64,000 nt of DNA from the NCBI RefSeq assembly GCF_000685865.1, contig NZ_JMKS01000003.1, positions 434,001 through 498,000 on the forward strand. Reading direction: 5' to 3'. Each line of letters starts with the position of its first letter. Position 1 is the stretch's first letter. Position numbers and translations under genes: made by a program. The notes beneath the pieces were generated by a model. That model saw nothing but the letters and a program-made list of their open reading frames with translations, made no database searches and had not been told where the DNA came from. This stretch comes from Exiguobacterium antarcticum DSM 14480 (GTDB lineage: Bacteria > Bacillota > Bacilli > Exiguobacteriales > Exiguobacteriaceae). Below, in pieces: positions 36,491-44,687 of this stretch.

Positions 36491-37453
36491 TTAATGCACA
36501 AGCATCTTTTTGAACTCTGCTGTCAATAACGGAACGACATCGAACAAGTCACCGACGATTCCATAGTCTGCAACGGAGAAGATGTTTGCTTCCGGATCCT
36601 TGTTGATCGCGACGATGACTTTTGCATTCGACATACCGGCTAAATGTTGAATCGCTCCAGAAATACCACAGGCAATATAAAGATCCGGTGTGACGACTTT
36701 ACCGGTTTGACCGATTTGCAACGCGTAATCACAGTAGTCAGCGTCACAGGCACCACGTGATGCTCCGACTGCTCCGCCAAGTAAGTCTGCGAGTTCTTGT
36801 AATGGCGCAAATCCATCTGAACTTTTGACGCCTCGCCCACCGGCAACGATGACTTTTGCTTCCGATAAGTCGACGCCACCCGTTGCTTTTCGTACCACTT
36901 CTGAAACGATTGTCCGTAAATCCTTCAGTTCGACCGTCACCGCCTCGACCGTCCCTTGCGAAGCTCCTTCAGCAAGTGGCTCGATGTTGTTCGGACGGAC
37001 CGTAAAGAGGGTTTTTCCTTCTGTGACTTTCACTTTCTCAAATGCTTTTCCTGAATAAATCGGGCGGATGAACTGTGCGTCCGTCCCGGTTCCTTCGATT
37101 GATGTCACATCACTGATCAACCCGGCTTGAAGTTTCGCCGCGATTTTTGGTGAAAGGTCTTTTCCGAGCGACGTATGTCCGAAGACGATGACGTCAGGTG
37201 AAACCCGTTCGATCAGTTGCAGGAAAACCTGTCCGTAACCGTCTGGCGTGTAGTGCTGTAACCGTTCGTCTTCAACGACCAGTACCTGATGAGCACCGCG
37301 CGTCGCGAGTTGCGTTGCATCTGCCGCTACGTTTTGTCCGATTAGAGCAACAACGACTTCATCTGCTACTAGGTTTGCTGCCGCGATCGCTTCAAATGAA
37401 ACATTCCGTAAATTACCGTCACGTGATTCTGCAAGTACAAGTGCTTTTGACAT
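36491..37453 (-). CDS. etfA: Electron transfer flavoprotein alpha subunit
   Basis: EtfA holds the FAD that carries electrons from acyl-CoA dehydrogenases to the respiratory chain. The 320-residue protein has the N-terminal alpha/beta domain and the C-terminal FAD-binding signature (LYIACGISGAIQHLAGM and VAINKDPEANIFSVADYG). It follows etfB by 14 bases and ends the operon before trxA, as in B. subtilis. Confidence 0.96.
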   Translation of the reverse strand: MSKALVLAESRDGNLRNVSFEAIAAANLVADEVVVALIGQNVAADATQLATRGAHQVLVVEDERLQHYTPDGYGQVFLQLIERVSPDVIVFGHTSLGKDLSPKIAAKLQAGLISDVTSIEGTGTDAQFIRPIYSGKAFEKVKVTEGKTLFTVRPNNIEPLAEGASQGTVEAVTVELKDLRTIVSEVVRKATGGVDLSEAKVIVAGGRGVKSSDGFAPLQELADLLGGAVGASRGACDADYCDYALQIGQTGKVVTPDLYIACGISGAIQHLAGMSNAKVIVAINKDPEANIFSVADYGIVGDLFDVVPLLTAEFKKMLVH

Positions 37454-37467
37454 ATCGTGTTTCCCCC

Positions 37468-38241
37468 TTAAACAACTTTTGCTTCGTTACGTAATAGTGA
37501 AGCGAGTTCCTGGACTTGCGTCGACAGATCGCCTTCAAGAATTTTACCGGCTGCTTTGTTCGGCGGTAAAAAACGTTCAATCGTTTCGAGACGTGGTGCC
37601 AACTCTTCTTCGTCTAACTCAAGATCAGACAATTCGAGTTCTTCGAGTGGTTTCTTTTTGGCTTTCATGATGCCCGGAAGACTTGGATAACGTGGTTCAT
37701 TTAATCCTTGTTGCGCCGTTACGAGTAACGGTAAAGACGTTTTGATGACTTCCGTGTCCCCTTCTGCGTCCCGTGTGACGACAGCATCCGTTCCGGTTAA
37801 CTCAAGCTTCGTGATGGTCGTGACATACGGAATATCAAGCAACTCCGCGACACGTGGCGCCACTTGTCCGCTTCCGCCGTCAACCGCTACATTCCCCGCA
37901 ATGATTAAGTCAACCGTCTGTTCTTTAAGATATCCGGCCAAAACTTCTGAAATCGAAAAATGATCGGCTTCTTCGATGTCATCCTCAATCGAGATGCGAA
38001 CTGCTTGATCTGCCCCCATCGCAAGTGCCGTCCGGAGTTCTTTGTCCGCATCTTCTGGTCCGACCGTCACGACGGTCACTGTTCCGGAATGTGCATCGCG
38101 CACACGGATTGCTTCTTCTACCGCATACTCATCATAGGGATTGATGATAAATTCCGCCCCATCCTCTTCGATTTGACCATTTTCGAGCTGAATTGCTTCT
38201 TCCGTATCAAATGTGCGTTTTAATAAGACATAGATTTCCAT
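37468..38241 (-). CDS. etfB: Electron transfer flavoprotein beta subunit
   Basis: EtfB pairs with EtfA and binds AMP. The 257-residue protein has the family features INPYDEYAVEEA near residue 33 and the signature region VDGGSGQVAPRVAELL near 120. GAGGGGG precedes the ATG. A consensus-matching cre lies 45-60 bases upstream, after fadR. The fadB gene found between fadR and etfB in B. subtilis is absent. Confidence 0.95.
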   Translation of the reverse strand: MEIYVLLKRTFDTEEAIQLENGQIEEDGAEFIINPYDEYAVEEAIRVRDAHSGTVTVVTVGPEDADKELRTALAMGADQAVRISIEDDIEEADHFSISEVLAGYLKEQTVDLIIAGNVAVDGGSGQVAPRVAELLDIPYVTTITKLELTGTDAVVTRDAEGDTEVIKTSLPLLVTAQQGLNEPRYPSLPGIMKAKKKPLEELELSDLELDEEELAPRLETIERFLPPNKAAGKILEGDLSTQVQELASLLRNEAKVV

Positions 38242-38285
38242 CTTTCGTTCCCCCTCTATCGACTTCTATAGACCACCATCATTTT

Positions 38286-38301
38286 TTGTATCCGCTTACA
38301 A
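38286..38301 (-). promoter_or_regulatory. CcpA site (cre) upstream of etfB
   Basis: The minus-strand 16-mer TTGTAAGCGGATACAA fits WTGNAARCGNWWWCAW at every position. A weak promoter (ATGACA, 17 bases, TACAAA) overlaps it, so CcpA binding would block initiation of etfBA. Confidence 0.7.
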
Positions 38302-38322
38302 AAAGAATGTCATGAAAAGGGC

Positions 38323-38901
38323 TTAACTCAGCCCTTTGATTAACATCTGATGAATCCCGTGACGCGTTTCGAGCAAGTCATATTTAAAACCACTTGCCAT
38401 CCAACTTGTCACGACTTCGTCAATCGTTCCAAATACCATCTGTCTCCCTAATCGATAGTCGAGTGTCTGAGAAAATTCGCCCGACTCCATCCCATTCCGG
38501 ATGACACGATCAATCAAATGCAAGTAAGGTTTGAGGACCGTTGCGATATTGTGGCGCATCTCCTGATTTGATTGCCGTAACTCAATTTGCGTGACGACCG
38601 CTAAGTCATAATCGACCGATAGTTGCTCGAGGTGTGCTTCAATCAGTGCGGCTAACTGTTGTGTCGCCGACTGGTGATGCGCAATTTGCGCTTCCGAATA
38701 TTCGATGAAACTGCCCATCTTTGCTTGAAACAATGATATCAACAGATGTTCCTTGTTTTTAAAGTAAAGATAAATCGTTCCGTCCGCTACCCCTGCTTCT
38801 TTCGCAATCGCTGTCACCTTGGCACCGTGGTACCCATTTTTTGCGATGACTTTCACCGCAGCATCAATGATGCGATCACTCTTAGACATCGTTCTTTTCA
38901 T
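38323..38901 (-). CDS. fadR: TetR-family fatty acid degradation regulator FadR
   Basis: FadR represses beta-oxidation genes until long-chain acyl-CoA binds it. The 192-residue protein has the TetR helix-turn-helix (VTAIAKEAGVADGTIYLYFKNKEHLL, residues about 32-57) and a helical ligand domain. Synteny fadD-fadR-etfBA supports FadR (YsiA of B. subtilis). The start at 38901 follows AGGAG. A 7-4-7 palindrome sits on its own promoter, indicating autoregulation. Confidence 0.92.
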   Translation of the reverse strand: MKRTMSKSDRIIDAAVKVIAKNGYHGAKVTAIAKEAGVADGTIYLYFKNKEHLLISLFQAKMGSFIEYSEAQIAHHQSATQQLAALIEAHLEQLSVDYDLAVVTQIELRQSNQEMRHNIATVLKPYLHLIDRVIRNGMESGEFSQTLDYRLGRQMVFGTIDEVVTSWMASGFKYDLLETRHGIHQMLIKGLS

Positions 38902-38925
38902 AAGGCTATCTCCTAACACATAAAA

Positions 38926-38943
38926 TGAATGATGGTTCATTCA
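38926..38943 (-). promoter_or_regulatory. FadR operator at the fadR promoter
   Basis: TGAATGA-4-TCATTCA is a perfect 7-4-7 palindrome that fits the known B. subtilis FadR box half sites (TGAATGA). It covers the expected +1 of the fadR promoter. Confidence 0.75.
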
Positions 38944-38948
38944 TATTT

Positions 38949-38976
38949 ATTCTATCATGTCTTTTTGAGCTGTCAA
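38949..38976 (-). promoter_or_regulatory. fadR promoter
   Basis: TTGACA (38971-38976), a 16-base spacer and TAGAAT (38949-38954) on the minus strand; the -35 overlaps the fadD stop codon. Confidence 0.7.
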
Positions 38977-40646
38977 CTGCTTTCTTCCAGCTGTTTTGCC
39001 CGTTCTTCTTCAATCAGGACACGGCGCAGAATTTTCCCGACAAACGTTTTCGGGAGTTCTTGTCTGAACTCATACTGTTTCGGAACTTTGAAAGAAGCAA
39101 GACTTTTCCGGCAAAACTGATCGAGTTCTTCTTCCGTCACTGTACCATCATCTTTGAGCACGATAAACGCTTTTACCGTCTCTCCTCGATACGCGTCCGG
39201 CACTCCAATCACAACAGCTTCTTTGACGGCTGGATGTTCGTATAGAATTTCTTCGACTTCTCGTGGATAGATGTTGAAACCAGAGGCGATGATTAAATCT
39301 TTTTTCCGGTCGACGATTCGGAAGTAATGATCTTCTCCGACATAACCAAGATCGCCCGTATGCAGCCACCCGTCACGTAAGACGGCTTGCGTATCTTCAG
39401 GACGCTTCCAGTACCCTTTCATGACTTGCGGACCTCGAACGAGAATTTCACCAATCTCTCCAGGTGCTGCCGCGGTCTCACCGTCACCTTGAACGATTTT
39501 CGCAATCGTATCCGGAACAGGAATGCCAACTGTTCCGGGAACACGTTTGTCCCAAATGCAATTCGTGTGTGTGACCGGACTTGTCTCTGATAATCCATAC
39601 CCTTCGACAATTCGTCCACCCGTCACCTGTTCAAACTTTTCTTGCACTTCGACTGGTAACGGCGCTGATCCGGAGATACAGGCTTCAATCGACGACAAGT
39701 CATATTTTTTCAGTTTCGGATGATTCAGGAGTCCAACATACATCGTCGGTGCCCCTGGGAATAAGTTTGGTTTTTCTTTATCAATTGCCTTTAAGACTTG
39801 TTCAATATCAAATTTCGGTAAGATGATTTGTTCATAGGCATTAAACATCCCGAAATTCAGATTACACGTCATGCCGTAGACATGGAAATAAGGGACAACG
39901 GCCAATAATTTCCGTCCATCACCACGCGAATATTTATAAAACCAGCGGCTGATTTGTTCGACGTTCGCACTCAAATTAAAATGTGTCAACATGACTCCTT
40001 TTGGGGCTCCGGTCGTTCCAGCGGTATATTGTAACACTGCGATGTCTTCTTTTGGATTGATTTCTACCGGCTCGATGGATTCGTGTCCACGATGCGATAA
40101 AAAAGGAATCGATCCCGTCGTATCGATGATGATATTGTTGTCTTTCCGGGATTTGATCGGATACAGCTTATTTTTGGGGAAAGGAAGATAGTCAGCAATA
40201 CTGGTCGTGACAACGGTTTGTAATGCAGTCACCGCTTTGACGCGTGATGCTTTTGGATACAGTAAATCCAGTGTCACAAGAATCTTGGCACCCGAGTCGA
40301 CAAGAATTTGTTCCAGTTCCCGGTCCGTATAGAGCGGATTGACTTGAACGACCGTTCCGCCTGCGTACAACACAGCATAATAACTGATCATATACTGCGG
40401 ACAGTTCGGTAACATCAAACCAACACGATCTCCTTTTTCGAGTCCAGCTTCCTGTAAGACGTGTGCAAAACGACGTGCTTCTTGTCGCACTTCCTGAAAA
40501 GTCATCCGTTTACCGAGAAAACTAAGGGCACGACGTTCTGGAAAATCGTCAGCTGCCTCCTCTAACGCTTGATAAAGTGGCACCTCACGATAGTCGATTG
40601 ATGCAGGTACCTGTTCTGGATAATCCTTTAGCCATACTGAATCCAT
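38973..40646 (-). CDS. fadD: Long-chain fatty acid-CoA ligase
   Basis: It activates fatty acids to acyl-CoA through an acyl-adenylate for beta-oxidation. The 557-residue protein has the ANL-family motifs YTAGTTGAPKGVMLTH (about 220), GYGLSETSPV (about 350), HTGDLGYV and the terminal lysine in GKILRRVL. B. subtilis names this position lcfA. AAGGAGG precedes the ATG. The gene is followed by fadR in the same direction. Confidence 0.95.
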   Translation of the reverse strand: MDSVWLKDYPEQVPASIDYREVPLYQALEEAADDFPERRALSFLGKRMTFQEVRQEARRFAHVLQEAGLEKGDRVGLMLPNCPQYMISYYAVLYAGGTVVQVNPLYTDRELEQILVDSGAKILVTLDLLYPKASRVKAVTALQTVVTTSIADYLPFPKNKLYPIKSRKDNNIIIDTTGSIPFLSHRGHESIEPVEINPKEDIAVLQYTAGTTGAPKGVMLTHFNLSANVEQISRWFYKYSRGDGRKLLAVVPYFHVYGMTCNLNFGMFNAYEQIILPKFDIEQVLKAIDKEKPNLFPGAPTMYVGLLNHPKLKKYDLSSIEACISGSAPLPVEVQEKFEQVTGGRIVEGYGLSETSPVTHTNCIWDKRVPGTVGIPVPDTIAKIVQGDGETAAAPGEIGEILVRGPQVMKGYWKRPEDTQAVLRDGWLHTGDLGYVGEDHYFRIVDRKKDLIIASGFNIYPREVEEILYEHPAVKEAVVIGVPDAYRGETVKAFIVLKDDGTVTEEELDQFCRKSLASFKVPKQYEFRQELPKTFVGKILRRVLIEEERAKQLEESS

Positions 40647-40661
40647 TCCATTCCCTCCTTG

Positions 40662-40690
40662 TGACTGAATTACTATTCATTTTTATTATA
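40662..40690 (-). promoter_or_regulatory. fadD promoter with degenerate FadR-like box
   Basis: TATAAT at 40685-40690 (minus) lacks a good -35. Five bases downstream, 40662-40679 begins TGAAT and matches about 14 of 18 positions of the FadR box as I recall it. Confidence 0.45.
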
Positions 40691-40772
40691 CGTGCATTCC
40701 GCCTGTAGCGGCTAGTCTTGATTCAAAAAAGTTTTCAGTTTTTTCCAAGTTCAGGTCGTTTGATTCAAGTAC

Positions 40773-40807
40773 AAAAAAACCACTGCCGGTGATGACGACA
40801 ATGGTTT
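40773..40807 (-). terminator. Terminator after the yitT-like gene
   Basis: The stem AACCATTG/CAGTGGTT extended by further pairs is followed by seven T on the minus strand. Confidence 0.75.
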
Positions 40808-40821
40808 TCCTGATCGGTCAC

Positions 40822-41715
40822 TTAACGTGATGGATATGTGAATCCTTCACCAATCACTTCCCGTACTTTATGAATGACGACGAAGGCACGTGGATCTGCC
40901 GCCTCGACGATTTGTTTGAGCGGAGCCAGCTGGCGTTTATCGACGATCATATACAACATATCGTTTTTTTGTTTCGTGAAGTGACCATGGCTATGAATGA
41001 CCGTCGCACTTCGCCCTAATGTTTCCGTCAGGATCGTCGCAATCTCTTCTTGACGGTGGCTGATGATCGTAACGGCTTCGCGGACATTTAGTCCTTCGCT
41101 CACAAGATCAATCAGATAAGAGCCGATGATGATCGCAATCAACGTATAAAGCATCGTCTCTTCTCCAAACAAGAATCCGGAAGCACCGACGACTGTGACA
41201 TCGATGATGAACATCGATACGGCAATGCCTAAGTTCAAGTACTTGTTCATCAACCGTGCGATGATGACACCGCCGCCGGTCGTACCACCTGCTCGAATGA
41301 CAAGCCCGATGCCAAGACCAATCAAAATCCCGGCATAGATCGTCCCAATCAATCGATTATCTGACGTCGTCGCAAGTGACGCGGTGGACGACAAGACAAA
41401 TGATGTCGTCGCAACGGAGATGGCGGAATAGAGCATCGTTTTCCGGCTTAAGAACTGATAGCCGATAATGAATAGGAGCGCATTCGAAATCAGAGAGACG
41501 AGACCTGTATTCCATCCATAGAGATAATAAAAGATGACGGTGATCCCGATGAGTCCACCTTCTGATAAGTCATTCGGAATCGTAAAGTAGTTGATGCCAA
41601 ATGCTAAAATAGCCGAACCGATGATGATCCAAAAAATATCTTTCCAGGAAATGAGTTGCATCGCTTCAAAAGCACGACGCCGTATTTCATTTGTATTGGT
41701 TTTTTTTACGTTCAT
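40822..41715 (-). CDS. YitT-family membrane protein
   Basis: The 297-residue protein has five or six membrane helices (DUF161/YitT_membrane, residues about 25-205), including GLIGITVIFYYLYG and GGTTGGGVIIARLMNKY. A soluble C-terminal DUF2179 domain follows (EAVTIISHRQEEIATIL, DMLYMIVDKRQL, DPRAFVVIHKV). The function is unknown. The start at 41715 has AAGGAGG upstream. Two terminators isolate the gene. Confidence 0.88.
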   Translation of the reverse strand: MNVKKTNTNEIRRRAFEAMQLISWKDIFWIIIGSAILAFGINYFTIPNDLSEGGLIGITVIFYYLYGWNTGLVSLISNALLFIIGYQFLSRKTMLYSAISVATTSFVLSSTASLATTSDNRLIGTIYAGILIGLGIGLVIRAGGTTGGGVIIARLMNKYLNLGIAVSMFIIDVTVVGASGFLFGEETMLYTLIAIIIGSYLIDLVSEGLNVREAVTIISHRQEEIATILTETLGRSATVIHSHGHFTKQKNDMLYMIVDKRQLAPLKQIVEAADPRAFVVIHKVREVIGEGFTYPSR

Positions 41716-41751
41716 GTCGTTTCCTCCTTCGTGTTCCATTCTTGTTTCTCA

Positions 41752-41788
41752 ATAAAAATTCCGCACTGAATCGTTCTCAGTACGGAAT
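41752..41788 (-). terminator. Terminator after the DUF350/small peptide genes
   Basis: A 12-bp stem (41758-41769 with 41777-41788, one mismatch pair) is followed by TTTTTATT on the minus strand, 25 bases beyond the small ORF stop. Confidence 0.85.
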
Positions 41789-41812
41789 AATCACTTGGCG
41801 CAGCCAGTTCTT

Positions 41813-41896
41813 TTAATTCATGAATATCCAGATTATACCAACGACTAAAAAGGCAATCGATACACCGAACATGATTTTTGCTAATCGTTCTAACAC
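41813..41896 (-). CDS. Predicted 27-residue single-span membrane peptide
   Basis: Reading GTG at 41896 gives a 27-residue peptide: MLERLAKIMF, then a hydrophobic helix GVSIAFLVVGIIWIF, ending MN and a TAA stop. A basic N-terminus followed by about 17 hydrophobic residues suggests one membrane helix. GGGGTGA overlaps the stop of the DUF350 gene four bases upstream and is well placed as a ribosome binding site. The terminator follows just after. It is too short for routine gene calling; translation is predicted, not shown. Confidence 0.55.
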   Translation of the reverse strand: MLERLAKIMFGVSIAFLVVGIIWIFMN

Positions 41897-41900
41897 GTGC

Positions 41901-42308
41901 TCACCCCACTAACGCTGAACCAATCACATAAGACATCCCAATCGATAACGAACAGGAAATGATCCCAACAGCGATATTTCCTTTTTCGATTTCCCGGTCG
42001 ACCGGCAGATTCGGTGTCAGAAATTCGAAGATCCAGTACGTCGAAATCAGCAATAGAAATCCAAACGCACTCTCTAAGAAAATCGCTCCGACACGCTGTT
42101 CACTTTGGACGGTAAAATGAACGATGTTCGCAAGACCAATGATTTTTCCACCTGTCGCCAAGGCAACAGCAATGTTTCCACTCTTGATATGTTCCCAGTT
42201 TCGGTACCGGGTTGTCAACTCAAAAAGTGCTAGTCCCATGATGATGAGTAGTCCGGCGACCGAATATAAAGCTGTCGTGTAGACATAGACGTTTTCAAAA
42301 ATATTCAC
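41901..42308 (-). CDS. DUF350 membrane protein, YshE-like
   Basis: The 135-residue protein has four hydrophobic helices arranged as two repeats, each with the DUF350 signature: GNIAVALATGGKIIGLAN and GNIAVGIISCSLSIGMSY. It follows mutS2 by 10 bases, as yshE does in B. subtilis. The function is unknown. Confidence 0.88.
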   Translation of the reverse strand: MNIFENVYVYTTALYSVAGLLIIMGLALFELTTRYRNWEHIKSGNIAVALATGGKIIGLANIVHFTVQSEQRVGAIFLESAFGFLLLISTYWIFEFLTPNLPVDREIEKGNIAVGIISCSLSIGMSYVIGSALVG

Positions 42309-42318
42309 CTAACGCGCC

Positions 42319-44685
42319 TCATTTCAATTCGATGATTGTGACACCGTGTCCACCTTCACCTTGACCACCTAGACGATGTGTCTTCACATGACGGTTTCCA
42401 CGCAGATACTCCTGAACTCCTTGACGCATCGCACCTGTGCCTAGTCCATGAATGACACGAATCTGTTCATAATTCGACAGCAATGCCTGGTCCATGAAGC
42501 GGTCGAGCTTCGCGAGCCCCTCCTCTACACGAACACCTCGTAAATCCAGTTCGGCCGATGCGGCTGATTGTTTGGTTACACTTGTTCCACCAGCACGTTT
42601 TTTTGTTTTCGAAGCCGATTTCACTTCGCCGACTTTCGCGAGATCGCTTGGTTTGACGTTCACCTTCATGATGCCGACTTGGACCGTATACTCACCATTC
42701 GAGTTTTGATTGATGATATACCCTTTTTGATTAAACGTCGTGACTTTCACTTCTTCACCTTTTGCAAAAACAGGTGTTTGGTTCGACTTCGCCTTCACCT
42801 TCGCGATTCGTTGATCTTGCAGGGAAGGTTTTGCCTGCTCGAGCTGTTTACGCGCTTCAATCAGTTCGTGTTCTTTCACTGCACCCGCATCCCGCAACTC
42901 TTTTAAGCGTTTGATGACGGCTTCTGCTTCTTTTTGAGCCCGTTCGACGGCACGTGTTGCTTTTTCTTCGGCTTTTGCTAAAATTTCATTTTTTTCTTGA
43001 TGGATTTCAGCTTGTTCCTGTTCGAATTCTTCGCGTTCCTGAACTAACCGTTTTTGTTCTTGAAGCAACTCCCGTTCCAACGTCTCTGCTCGTTGTTTGG
43101 CTTCCTCAAGTCGACCAATCATCGTTTCGACCGATTGTGCATCGCTTCCGACTTGATCTCGTGCTGCGCTGATGACCCGGTCATCCAAACCAAGTCGTTT
43201 CGAAATCTCAAAGGCGTTCGAGCGACCCGGGACACCAATCAGCAAACGATAGGTCGGACTTAACGACTCGACGTCAAACTCCATCGAGGCGTTGACGACA
43301 CCTTCCCGGTTATAGCCATACGCTTTCAGTTCAGAATAATGGGTCGTCGCAGCCACACGCGCGCCACGCCGTTTGACTTCATCCAAAATCGCAATCGCAA
43401 GCGCGGCTCCTTCTGTCGGATCCGTTCCTGCACCCAGCTCATCAAACAAGACCAGACTCATGAAATCAATTTTCCCCATCATCGAGACGATATTCGTCAT
43501 ATGCGAACTAAACGTCGAGAGATTTTGTTCAATCGATTGTTCGTCTCCGATATCCGCATAAATAGCGTCAAAGACACTGAGTTCCGTCTCATCTGCTGCC
43601 GGGACATATAATCCCGATTGGACCATCAATTGAAGTAAACCAATCGTCTTCAAAGTGACGGTTTTCCCGCCGGTGTTCGGTCCCGTAATGACAAGTGACG
43701 TAAATTCACCGCCGAGCGAGACCGTAATCGGTACGACTTCATCATCCGGGATGAATGGGTGCCGTGCTTCTTTCAAGACGATATGACGATTTTCATTTAG
43801 TTTTGGTTCAACGGCACGAATCGTATGTCCGTACAATGCTTTCGCCATGATGAAATCCAGTTCTGCCAAGACGTCGACGTTAATCCGCAACGAATCGCCA
43901 ACTGATCCGACGAGTGCCGAAAGTTGTGCTAAAATCCGCTCGATTTCGGCGCGTTCTTTGAGACGTGCTTCTTGTATTTCATTATTAGCCGCAACGACGG
44001 CTTGTGGCTCGATGAACAGGGTGGCGCCAGATGCGGATTGGTCATGGACGATTCCGCCAAAAGCTTGCCGATATTCCTGTTTGACAGGTACACAGTATCG
44101 GTCATTTCGCATCGTGACGATCGCATCGGATAACATCTTCGACTTACTGCGTAATACCCCATCAATTTTCGAACGGACTTGTCCTTCAAGTGAGCGTAAC
44201 TGGCTCCGTAAAGCGCGTAGCTTGTCGCTCGCTGAATCCTGGACCGTTCCTTGATCGTCAATCGCATGACGGATTCCCTGCTCGATTTCGACGAGTTTCG
44301 TAATCTGATCGATCCGACTATCGAGAGCTGGTAGTCGGAGATCGGGATGGTCTTCATGCAGTCGTTCCTGAAAGGCTTTGACTTGTCGACCCGAATAGAC
44401 GACATCCGCGACGGCAAGCAGTTCGCTCGTTGATAACACAGAACCGATTTCAGCCCGCTTCACTTCACTACGAACATCCGTCAGTCCGCCAAATGGATAC
44501 CGATCGCGTAATCGATAGACCGTCGTCGCTTCTGTCGTCAAGGCTAATAACGACTTCACTTGTTCGAAGTCTTCTGCCGGCTCCATCTTGCGCACGAATT
44601 GTGCCCCGAGAGAACTTGCCGTCTGTTTGGCGATTAATTCTTTTAATTTATCGTATTCTAATACACGTAGTGCATTGGCATTCAT
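42319..44685 (-). CDS. mutS2: Endonuclease MutS2 with Smr domain
   Basis: The 788-residue protein belongs to the MutS2 branch, which acts in recombination control and, in Bacillus, in resolving collided ribosomes. The ATPase has ITGPNTGGKTVTLKT (Walker A, about residue 330) and LFDELGAGTDPTEGAALA (Walker B). A long coiled coil follows, then KOW-like and C-terminal Smr domain LDLRGVRVEEGL with HGLGTGAMR. The ATG at 44685 is two bases after the polX stop; an in-frame GTG six bases earlier is less well spaced. Confidence 0.95.
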   Translation of the reverse strand: MNANALRVLEYDKLKELIAKQTASSLGAQFVRKMEPAEDFEQVKSLLALTTEATTVYRLRDRYPFGGLTDVRSEVKRAEIGSVLSTSELLAVADVVYSGRQVKAFQERLHEDHPDLRLPALDSRIDQITKLVEIEQGIRHAIDDQGTVQDSASDKLRALRSQLRSLEGQVRSKIDGVLRSKSKMLSDAIVTMRNDRYCVPVKQEYRQAFGGIVHDQSASGATLFIEPQAVVAANNEIQEARLKERAEIERILAQLSALVGSVGDSLRINVDVLAELDFIMAKALYGHTIRAVEPKLNENRHIVLKEARHPFIPDDEVVPITVSLGGEFTSLVITGPNTGGKTVTLKTIGLLQLMVQSGLYVPAADETELSVFDAIYADIGDEQSIEQNLSTFSSHMTNIVSMMGKIDFMSLVLFDELGAGTDPTEGAALAIAILDEVKRRGARVAATTHYSELKAYGYNREGVVNASMEFDVESLSPTYRLLIGVPGRSNAFEISKRLGLDDRVISAARDQVGSDAQSVETMIGRLEEAKQRAETLERELLQEQKRLVQEREEFEQEQAEIHQEKNEILAKAEEKATRAVERAQKEAEAVIKRLKELRDAGAVKEHELIEARKQLEQAKPSLQDQRIAKVKAKSNQTPVFAKGEEVKVTTFNQKGYIINQNSNGEYTVQVGIMKVNVKPSDLAKVGEVKSASKTKKRAGGTSVTKQSAASAELDLRGVRVEEGLAKLDRFMDQALLSNYEQIRVIHGLGTGAMRQGVQEYLRGNRHVKTHRLGGQGEGGHGVTIIELK

Positions 44686-44687
44686 TT

